Below, in pieces: positions 13,236 to 19,543 of a DNA stretch of 28,501 bases (position 1 is its first letter; each line of letters begins with the position of its first letter). The translations under genes were made by a program, and so were the position numbers. Under the pieces are notes generated by a model. That model was not told the DNA's origin and searched no databases. It was given only the letters and a program-made list of their open reading frames with translations. This DNA comes from a virus: IMG/VR virus record IMGVR_UViG_3300030098_000154, positions 1 to 28,501 of that record; one strand, 5' to 3'.

Positions 13236-13511
13236 TTATGTTGTAATGCCTTCATGATAACCTATTCCAATACCACTTGTAAGGGTTATAGCGGTCACAT
13301 TCATAAATAAAGTAGTTCCCGCTGGTAGTGTCGTATGAAGAGCTGCTTCACCAGTTGCATCTGCTACTGTAATTGAAGCTACTACACTTTCAACTGGAAA
13401 GTAAACACAGTACCAGTCTTTACTTGTTTGGGCTGCTGTTGTGAATATCTCAGTACCTCCGTTTTTACCTAATTGCTCTGTTAAGAGTTGTTGTACATTT
13501 TCTATTGCCAT
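13236..13511 (-). CDS. Small beta-rich structural protein
   Basis: A 91-residue protein without cysteine clusters. An N-terminal helix (IENVQQLLTEQLGKNGG) is followed by beta-rich, Thr/Ala-rich sequence (WYCVYFPVESVVASITVADA, then FMNVTAITLTSGIGIGYHEG). It looks like a small virion decoration protein, but no family match is certain. Its neighbours are all structural. Confidence 0.55.
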   Translation of the reverse strand: MAIENVQQLLTEQLGKNGGTEIFTTAAQTSKDWYCVYFPVESVVASITVADATGEAALHTTLPAGTTLFMNVTAITLTSGIGIGYHEGITT

Positions 13512-13521
13512 TTTTTATTTT

Positions 13522-14001
13522 TTATTGTCCGTAATATATATAATTAGTTCCACTAGGCTCTTGCCTTTGTGTATATTGTACTTGTGCTGTTCCTGCTTTA
13601 TCTGCTACATACATTTTGCCTTTAGTTACTAAACCTTGAACTACGCCATGAGTAGCTCCAATAGGCAATACATCATTCTCATTAATAGGTGCGTTTCCTG
13701 CACTAATAGCTACTGCACCTGTCCAACTTACTTCATATACTTCATATTTCCAAAATCCTGATGGTACAAAGTTTACTTTACCAGTATAAACATCAGGTGT
13801 TGCATTATAATCAAATACAAATTTTGTATATCTATCATAAATTAAATGAACTGTTGAATAAGCATACTGAACTGACTTATCCATGTCATTAGTAAACTTA
13901 ACTAAATGCCTTATTTTGTCAGAACCTACTGAAGTGTCTATACGATTATCTTCAGTCTGCAAATAAGTTGTTAGGTTAGTTTCAGTGATTGCTTGTATCA
14001 T
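13522..14001 (-). CDS. Hypothetical structural protein
   Basis: A 159-residue beta-rich protein. The N-terminus (DTSVGSDKIRHLVKFTNDMD) precedes strands such as AYSTVHLIYDRYTKFVFDYN and FWKYEVYEVSW, and the C-terminus holds GKMYVADKAGTAQVQYTQRQ. It is probably a virion component because it lies between tail tube and fibre genes. It is the first gene after a clear terminator and is preceded by the TTTCTATTATATAAT motif, so it likely begins a separate expression unit. Confidence 0.6.
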   Translation of the reverse strand: MIQAITETNLTTYLQTEDNRIDTSVGSDKIRHLVKFTNDMDKSVQYAYSTVHLIYDRYTKFVFDYNATPDVYTGKVNFVPSGFWKYEVYEVSWTGAVAISAGNAPINENDVLPIGATHGVVQGLVTKGKMYVADKAGTAQVQYTQRQEPSGTNYIYYGQ

Positions 14002-14003
14002 AT

Positions 14004-14018
14004 ATTATATAATAGAAA
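14004..14018 (-). promoter_or_regulatory. Late start motif, copy 1
   Basis: Reads TTTCTATTATATAAT on the minus strand and ends two bases before the ATG at 14001. It contains the palindrome ATTATATAAT. Here it lies downstream of an intrinsic terminator, which suggests that transcription restarts nearby. Four more copies precede or sit near late gene starts. Confidence 0.5.
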
Positions 14019-14039
14019 AAGTCATTATTTATTTGGTAT

Positions 14040-14070
14040 ATAAAAGAAAAGAGTGGTATTAAACCACTCT
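14040..14070 (-). terminator. Intrinsic terminator after the tail-tube gene
   Basis: AGAGTGGT (14050-14057) pairs perfectly with ACCACTCT (14063-14070) around a 5-base loop. On the minus strand the hairpin is followed by TTTTCTTTTAT. It starts about 33 bases after the stop of the 14104-14691 gene. Confidence 0.8.
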
Positions 14071-14103
14071 AATCAAGAAATATATGAAAACTACTAATTA
14101 AGA

Positions 14104-14691
14104 TTAAGATGTAACTATAGTTAAACCTGTAATACCTGCATTAGAGAAAGGCGCGCCTCCTGCTGCTACATCTTCTAACATAGCAAAAGGTTGTGCTTCT
14201 AACCCATCAAAAGTTAAAGTATATCCGTTTCTGTCTCCAAATGCAGCACCACTATCAGCAGTTCCTGCATTCATTGACATTCCGTTGTGCATACCCATAC
14301 AAATTATTACATCATTTCCTGTTGCAGGGTGTGTCGCATTAAGCTGTGCAAATATTCTAACTTGCGTTTGTCCTAAAAGTTTAATCTGATTCTGGTCTTC
14401 TTTAGTAAGACGGTTTATCACCATATTTACAGTAGGTGTATAAAAAAGAGTACCGTTTTCGACAGAGCCTGTAAGACTCTCGTTTGCGGTTGTAGAACCT
14501 CTTGGTACTGTGTACCTATATATTGTAGAGCTTTGAAAGTTAATAGTGTCTATCTCACCTTCAGTACCTGAAGCATACGCCCAGTCTGCTCTTGCAAAAT
14601 CATCATAAACTGAAAAATAAATATATTTAACACCCCCTGAAATTCGTGAGCAGTCAAGTCCTCTACCTTTGCTAAGTGCTGTACATGCCAT
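14104..14691 (-). CDS. Probable major tail tube protein
   Basis: A 195-residue beta-rich protein. The N-terminus (KGRGLDCSRISGGVKYIYFS) matches a family typical of Bacteroidota phages. The middle has TPTVNMVINRLTKEDQNQIK and TQVRIFAQL; the C-terminus has GYTLTFDGLEAQPFAMLEDV and GITGLTIVTS. Size, composition and its place right after the capsid as a single gene between two terminators fit a highly expressed tube protein. A minor tail or decoration protein is the alternative. Confidence 0.6.
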   Translation of the reverse strand: MACTALSKGRGLDCSRISGGVKYIYFSVYDDFARADWAYASGTEGEIDTINFQSSTIYRYTVPRGSTTANESLTGSVENGTLFYTPTVNMVINRLTKEDQNQIKLLGQTQVRIFAQLNATHPATGNDVIICMGMHNGMSMNAGTADSGAAFGDRNGYTLTFDGLEAQPFAMLEDVAAGGAPFSNAGITGLTIVTS

Positions 14692-14707
14692 ATTTTATTG
14701 TTTTAAA

Positions 14708-14737
14708 AGTTAAAAAGAGGGGGTTTTTACGCCCCCT
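14708..14737 (-). terminator. Intrinsic terminator after the capsid gene
   Basis: AGGGGG (14718-14723) pairs with CCCCCT (14732-14737) around an 8-base loop. On the minus strand it is followed by CTTTTTAACTTTT. It begins 12 bases after the capsid stop codon at 14749. Confidence 0.8.
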
Positions 14738-14748
14738 ACTTTGTATTA

Positions 14749-15660
14749 TTAATCTTGGTGAACGATGTCAGCTCCTACTCCTAACTGAACTCCTCCTGCA
14801 TATCTTGCTACTACTCTTATGTTATCAGAACCATCAAGTAAACTCATATCCATCAATTGAATTCTTGTAGCATCACTTAAAAGGTCAGTACCATAAAATA
14901 AGTTAGATTTTTGTGCCGCTACTAACTGATTATCTGGACAACCAGGTACTACAGCAATTTTATAGCCCTCAAATACAGGCTCATAGTCTCCGTTCATGTT
15001 GTAAGCATTTACATATCCTAAAGTCGATACCGCTGAAATATAGAAAGCGTAAGTCTTAGGGTTCATGTATATATGTAAATCCTCTTTATTTAATACAGGA
15101 GAAATATTAGCTGCCATGTCAGCAGTTAAAGTTTGTAAGTTAGCTATGATGTTAGCCGCAGTATAAGCACCTGAAGCTGTTGAACCTACTACTGTACCAT
15201 CAACTGCAAATATTCCCGTAGTTGCTGTTAAGAACCCTTCAAATTCTCCATTATTAGCCGCTGCTCCACTCCATACAGACTCTTCAGTAGCCTGTGCTAT
15301 AATCTCACCCATATAAGAAATAACATAGTCTTCAAAACTTACAGGTGGCATTGCCCCTGCTCCAGCTCTCATTTCTAGAGCCTCCCAAGAAGTTAATAAA
15401 GTTTTCTTACAAAGGTCAAGGTTAATTTGTAGATTCTTTGGTGTTAAAACCTTTTCGGTCATAGCCAAAGTTCCGTGGTCTGTAAAGTCACAAGTTGCAT
15501 CTCTAACTACTGTAGTTCCTGCCATCCTTTGGATGTTGCTTTTGTACTTTACATTCTCCATTACTGTTAAGTAGTCTAGTGATTTTGCTTGTTTTAATGC
15601 TGCTGAAATATAAAAACCAGCTGCTTTTCCCGCAAAATTCGATGTTACATTGAATGCCAT
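14749..15660 (-). CDS. Major capsid protein (HK97 fold)
   Basis: A 303-residue protein of normal size for a compact HK97-fold capsid subunit. It begins AFNVTSNFAGKAAGFYISAA. It shows an N-arm and spine helix, a central P-domain (SFEDYVISYMGEIIAQATEE, then ANIIANLQTLTADM), EDLHIYMNPKTYAFYISAVS, the typical FEGYKIAVVPGCPDNQLVAA, and a final VVARYAGGVQLGVGADIVHQ. It follows the scaffold gene and is closed by a terminator, as expected for the most abundant virion protein. Confidence 0.85.
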   Translation of the reverse strand: MAFNVTSNFAGKAAGFYISAALKQAKSLDYLTVMENVKYKSNIQRMAGTTVVRDATCDFTDHGTLAMTEKVLTPKNLQINLDLCKKTLLTSWEALEMRAGAGAMPPVSFEDYVISYMGEIIAQATEESVWSGAAANNGEFEGFLTATTGIFAVDGTVVGSTASGAYTAANIIANLQTLTADMAANISPVLNKEDLHIYMNPKTYAFYISAVSTLGYVNAYNMNGDYEPVFEGYKIAVVPGCPDNQLVAAQKSNLFYGTDLLSDATRIQLMDMSLLDGSDNIRVVARYAGGVQLGVGADIVHQD

Positions 15661-15694
15661 AATTTTTTATTTTTAATTGTTATTATTTATTTAT

Positions 15695-16408
15695 TTATTT
15701 GTTTAAATCGTGTAAAAATCTATCTCTGCTAGATAGCTTCTTGTATTCTTTTCTTGATAACACAGGTTTTTCTGAGCTGAATTTATTTGTGTTAATCGGT
15801 GCATCAGCAGGACTAGCTGCTAATTCCGTTTTAAGTTTTTCGTTCTCAGCTTTTAGTTTTTCTAATTCTTCTTCTGCTGAAAATTCAACTGTTTCTGTTT
15901 TTTTAATTGTCTTAGGTTTATCAGACACTTCTTCAGTAGTTTCTTCTGACATCTCTTCAACATCATCATCACCACCTACTTTGTCTCTTTTTAAATCAGC
16001 AACTGCATCTTCTAGGTTTTTGATACGCTTTTCCATACCTTCCCAGTCATAAACTGCTGCTTCTTCATCATAGTCATCTTTATCTTTTTCTTCCAAGACA
16101 GTTTCTTCTGACATTTCTTCTTCTTCAACTGTATCAACTTCTTCAGTTTCTGATTCAATAACCTCAGCTACTATACCTTCTTCTTCTACCCTAAAAGATA
16201 TACCAGTGTCAGTTCGATAAGTTCCAACAGGAAGTAAGATTGTAGTTCCATCTTCTGTCAATACAGAAATGTCTACGCCTGATTCTAACTCTTCAGCAGT
16301 AGATACATAGATTGTACCATCTTCTCCTTTTGCCTGCCAAGCTAATTTTATTTCTTCTTCAGCTTTATTTAAGCCAAGTGCTACTAATATTTGTTCTTTA
16401 ATGTCCAT
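15695..16408 (-). CDS. Scaffold-like acidic coiled-coil protein
   Basis: A 237-residue, strongly acidic protein. Residues 20-85 look like a small beta domain (IKLAWQAKGEDGTIYV, GTYRTDTGISFRVEEEG). Residues 85-180 are Glu/Asp-rich with a duplicated EEMSEET motif. Residues 180-205 form a coiled coil (EEELEKLKAENEKLKTELAA). The basic C-terminus (RKEYKKLSSRDRFLHDLNK) could bind capsid, as in other scaffolds. Its position between protease and capsid is the standard scaffold place. The N-terminal domain resembles one I associate with Bacteroidota phage proteins and is unassigned. Confidence 0.7.
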   Translation of the reverse strand: MDIKEQILVALGLNKAEEEIKLAWQAKGEDGTIYVSTAEELESGVDISVLTEDGTTILLPVGTYRTDTGISFRVEEEGIVAEVIESETEEVDTVEEEEMSEETVLEEKDKDDYDEEAAVYDWEGMEKRIKNLEDAVADLKRDKVGGDDDVEEMSEETTEEVSDKPKTIKKTETVEFSAEEELEKLKAENEKLKTELAASPADAPINTNKFSSEKPVLSRKEYKKLSSRDRFLHDLNK

Positions 16409-16420
16409 AGTTTCTTTTTT

Positions 16421-16433
16421 AATATAATAGAAT
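16421..16433 (-). promoter_or_regulatory. Late start motif, copy 2
   Basis: TTCTATTATATT on the minus strand, overlapping the stop of the protease gene and ending 12 bases before the scaffold ATG at 16408. It differs from copy 1 in the last bases and so lacks the full ATTATATAAT palindrome. Confidence 0.4.
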
Positions 16434-17155
16434 TATTTTGAGTTTGTTTGATTTTCGCGTATTATTTCATTTAAAGCTGATAGTATTTCTTCATCAGTTG
16501 GTTGTCTTTCTGACATCTTTTCCATTTTATCTGTAAAATAACCTTCAATAGAAAGTCCTTTAAGTTCTCCTGCTTTTACTTTTTGCCATAAATCATCATT
16601 GTTAATTTTCATAGATACCATCCAAGTCCCTTTTGGAAGATTATATCCATAGAGTCTTGACTTATCCATTTTAGGGTCTTCAATTATCCAGCTTTCAGTT
16701 GTTAAGACACCTGACACTCTATCTTGGTGTTCGTAAGTTGCTTTATGATGATTGTTGTGTTTTAAATAAAGTTCAGATGATTTTCTAACTGTATCAGGAC
16801 TAAAATATACATAATACTCTGAGTCTGTATTTGGGTTGTATCTAAATATCTGCTTATTAGGTATCAATGCAGGACTAACTAGCATTCTTTTTTCTTCATC
16901 TACTTTAGCAAATGTCAAGTTGTTTTTCTCTTTACCAAAATAGACAAAGTCTTGCTCAATAGCAGGACTAGATACTAAACTAATTGCATCAATAGCTAGT
17001 TCTTGACTATCATCATCAATAACCAATTCTACAATAGATGTAGTCTTTTCATAATAGTCTTTGTTAGCAGCTTCACATTCAGCTATTGAGTCATACTCAC
17101 AGCTTCCTGTCTTTCCCCATTTTACTTTTCCGTTTTCACATTCTTCGCAAGGCAT
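16433..17155 (-). CDS. XkdF-like prohead protease
   Basis: A 240-residue protein. Residues 40-210 match the XkdF-like phage serine protease pattern: DAISLVSSPAIEQDFVYFG, RMLVSPALIPNKQIFRYNP, a His-rich segment LKHNNHHKATYEHQ (His143 a candidate catalytic residue), ESWIIEDP, GTWMVSMKI and GLSIEG (Ser202, the likely nucleophile). It would cleave scaffold and capsid termini during head maturation. The first 30 residues carry C3, C6, C19 and C27 (PCEECENGKVKWG), a zinc-knuckle-like addition. The late start motif abuts the ATG. Confidence 0.75.
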   Translation of the reverse strand: MPCEECENGKVKWGKTGSCEYDSIAECEAANKDYYEKTTSIVELVIDDDSQELAIDAISLVSSPAIEQDFVYFGKEKNNLTFAKVDEEKRMLVSPALIPNKQIFRYNPNTDSEYYVYFSPDTVRKSSELYLKHNNHHKATYEHQDRVSGVLTTESWIIEDPKMDKSRLYGYNLPKGTWMVSMKINNDDLWQKVKAGELKGLSIEGYFTDKMEKMSERQPTDEEILSALNEIIRENQTNSK

Positions 17156-17168
17156 ATTATATAATAGA
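17156..17168 (-). promoter_or_regulatory. Late start motif, copy 3
   Basis: TCTATTATATAAT on the minus strand, directly adjoining the ATG at 17155. With so little room before the start codon, a promoter here would give a leaderless mRNA or one that starts inside the gene. A translation or processing signal is therefore as likely. Confidence 0.45.
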
Positions 17169-17191
17169 TTTAATTAATATTTATTTGATTT

Positions 17192-18682
17192 TTAAATTGT
17201 AGCTCTTCTTCTAATATTGGCTAACTGTGCTTGACTGTTGGTCATTTCATCTGTTACTACAAATGCTCTCATAGCTTCAGGTGCTTGACCTCCACTTAAT
17301 TGAAACGCTCCTGACATCATTTGAGGTGCTGGTGCCTGTGAAGTTAAAGCACCTCTTCCGCCTCCACCTCCGCCTCCACTTGCATCAGGTTTTGTTCCAC
17401 TTAAAATCTTTTGTATCTGTACCGCTGAAAACGCACCTGCTAGACCTGCCTGTATAAATGGATATGCTGGAAACAGCTTAGTTATAGGAGAGTCTTGTGC
17501 GGTTGTAAAAGCATTTTGTACACCCTCTATTCCTGATATAGTTACTGAAGCTACTGCTGCTGCTTTGCCTATTGTAGAGCCCTCTTTAGCAACCATTTGA
17601 ATTAATGCTAACCCATCTAATGCTATTGCTTTTTCAGCATCTGCTAATAGTTTTGCATCTCTTTTCTTCATTTTATTATTAGCCAAATAGTTGTCTAAGA
17701 CTTTATTATTAGCCTTAATAATGCCCTGAGCTTCAGTTTCAGCAATTGCAGGCATTTTAGTCATTATTACTTCTTCTTCTTTTCTTAATGCTACACCTTC
17801 GGCTTTTATTGCATTTATTTTATTATTAAGCTCAATTTGTTTAGTAGTAGATTCTTGAGTTATACGAAACACATTCATCTGCAACTCAGCCTCTCTATCA
17901 AGTTCTTCAGCAGTGTTTTTACCATCTACTGCTGTTAGTTTCATTCTTTCTTGTTGTATTCTTAAATCCTCTTCAGCGTTAGAAACTCTTTGGTCTAGTA
18001 ATTTGTTTTCAATGTCAAATGCTTTTTGAGCAGCATTAAGTCTTTCATCTTGCGACTTTGTAACATCTTCAGCAACTAACTTTAGCCTTTCAATTTCAGC
18101 TCTTTGCTTTTCTGTCTCTACATTTAACTTTCTTTGACTGTCTGTTAATTTTTGCTGAGCCTTTGTTAATGTAGCAGTTAGTACAGTATCTGCTATTATT
18201 TCTGTACCTATGTTTTTAAATGTATTCTGTATGTCTTTTATACCGTCTATCACATCACCAGTTAACAACTTAACCAAACCTCCACCAAATAAAGCAACTC
18301 TATCAATAATAACTTTAAATGCAGCACCTATCCCATTTAATGCAGTCTCTAAAAATTCTGCACCTCTTTTAGTTTGAACAAACCAAGTAGATATACTACC
18401 TAATGCTACAACAAATGCACCAACACCAGTAGATATAATACCCGCTTTTATTGTTCTAAACATGAATTTAGCACCTGAAGCCGCTGAACTCCATGCTGCT
18501 TTTAAACCATTAATTGAAACACCTAAAATTTGCATCTCTGCAACAACTTCTTTACCCTCTTCGTTTACATCTTCAATGTTTTCTTTTGTCTTTTCTAGCT
18601 CTTTATTCCATGCCTTTTGGTCTTTAGCAACACTCTTAATATTGCTATTAACTTCAAATTCTATAATTTCTTTAGTTGCCAT
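17192..18682 (-). CDS. Probable tail tape measure protein
   Basis: A 496-residue protein. The N-terminal helix (KEIIEFEVNSNIKSVAKDQK) is followed by a hydrophobic stretch (about 65-150, with FMFRTIKAGIISTGVGAFVV and AFKVIIDRVALFGGG) that may cross a membrane. A long coiled coil spans about 165-310 (LTKAQQKLTDSQRKLNVETE and following). A second hydrophobic part (MVAKEGSTIGKAAAVASVTI) and a Gly run (SGGGGGGGRG) precede the C-terminus. This is the tape-measure layout that sets tail length and helps DNA entry. At about 0.15 nm per residue the tail would be roughly 70-75 nm. Confidence 0.7.
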   Translation of the reverse strand: MATKEIIEFEVNSNIKSVAKDQKAWNKELEKTKENIEDVNEEGKEVVAEMQILGVSINGLKAAWSSAASGAKFMFRTIKAGIISTGVGAFVVALGSISTWFVQTKRGAEFLETALNGIGAAFKVIIDRVALFGGGLVKLLTGDVIDGIKDIQNTFKNIGTEIIADTVLTATLTKAQQKLTDSQRKLNVETEKQRAEIERLKLVAEDVTKSQDERLNAAQKAFDIENKLLDQRVSNAEEDLRIQQERMKLTAVDGKNTAEELDREAELQMNVFRITQESTTKQIELNNKINAIKAEGVALRKEEEVIMTKMPAIAETEAQGIIKANNKVLDNYLANNKMKKRDAKLLADAEKAIALDGLALIQMVAKEGSTIGKAAAVASVTISGIEGVQNAFTTAQDSPITKLFPAYPFIQAGLAGAFSAVQIQKILSGTKPDASGGGGGGGRGALTSQAPAPQMMSGAFQLSGGQAPEAMRAFVVTDEMTNSQAQLANIRRRATI

Positions 18683-18688
18683 ATCTTT

Positions 18689-19543
18689 TTATGTTAAATC
18701 TACACTTGTTCTTATTTCTGTTATCCTAATAGTTGACACCCATTCTATTTCGGTATTAGCAGCTCCTGTTAAAGATTGTTTATAATCTGTACCTGATACT
18801 TGACTTTCAAAATCCCAACCAGTAGTTGTGCCGCTTGAACTAATAGCTGTTTTACTCATGTCTATACTTAATGTAGTTCTAGCATTTTTAATTACACCCC
18901 TTTCAACCCATGCTTTATAGTCTCCTGTGTTACCAGTTGAGGTACCCCCTACTCTTACTGCTATTGTTTCACTTTGAAAATATAAGATACTGTTATTAGC
19001 AACACTTGCAGGTTTGTAATAACTGCCAGTAACATTGTTTAAATAAGCATCTGTTGCTGAAGCATCTTCAGTAGCCCCACCATAAATTATAGTAGTGTTT
19101 TGCCTTTTACCTAATATATCTGAACTGTTATTACCACCTAATACTATTGAGTTGTCAGCTATTGAGTTTGCTTTATTTCCATAGATAAAGGAGTTGTTTA
19201 CACTATTAGTTATTTCGTTATTTGTACCTATTATAATGTTGTTTCTTGACATACCTTTAACAGTATTGCTTTCGCCCATTATATAGGTGTTATTAGTACC
19301 TGTTTCAGTTTTATTGCCTACGCCCTGTATATTGTTATTTTCGTTTCTTATATTCCTACCTAAATTATTACTAAATGTAAATGCTTTACAAGTACCTGTT
19401 GCTTTATCATAAGTATAGCCATACGCTTCGCATTGTTGTTGGTTAGGCGTAACATCATTAGTGCCATCAGTAAATGTTACCAGTCCTAAAGTATTAACTG
19501 AAGCAGGTTTAATTGTATATCCGTTTAAATAAGGTATTGCCAT
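18689..19543 (-). CDS. Tail fibre with YadA-like beta-roll repeats
   Basis: A 284-residue protein. Residues 60-150 contain repeated N-x-N/I-x-G units (NNNIQGVGNKTETGTNNTYI, GESNTVKGMSRNNIIIGTNN, GNKANSIADNSIVLGGNNSS). They match the left-handed beta-roll of YadA-type trimeric adhesin heads. The C-terminal half (190-284) has strands such as ETIAVRVGGTSTGNTGD and EIEWVSTIRITEIRT, a candidate tip or attachment domain. It probably forms a trimeric fibre near the tail tip. TAATG overlap with the large tail protein upstream suggests co-translation. Confidence 0.6.
   Translation of the reverse strand: MAIPYLNGYTIKPASVNTLGLVTFTDGTNDVTPNQQQCEAYGYTYDKATGTCKAFTFSNNLGRNIRNENNNIQGVGNKTETGTNNTYIMGESNTVKGMSRNNIIIGTNNEITNSVNNSFIYGNKANSIADNSIVLGGNNSSDILGKRQNTTIIYGGATEDASATDAYLNNVTGSYYKPASVANNSILYFQSETIAVRVGGTSTGNTGDYKAWVERGVIKNARTTLSIDMSKTAISSSGTTTGWDFESQVSGTDYKQSLTGAANTEIEWVSTIRITEIRTSVDLT

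Noticed and set aside
13057-13257. Plus-strand open frame with a proline run
   Set aside because: The proline run is only the reverse complement of the glycine run in the 13050-13232 gene.
15699-16052. Plus-strand open frame of 117 codons, Ser/Phe-rich
   Set aside because: Exact antisense of the acidic scaffold gene; Glu and Asp codons read backwards give Phe, Ser and Leu.
18462-18785. Plus-strand open frame of 107 codons
   Set aside because: Spans two genes on the other strand with good evidence and has no recognisable domain.
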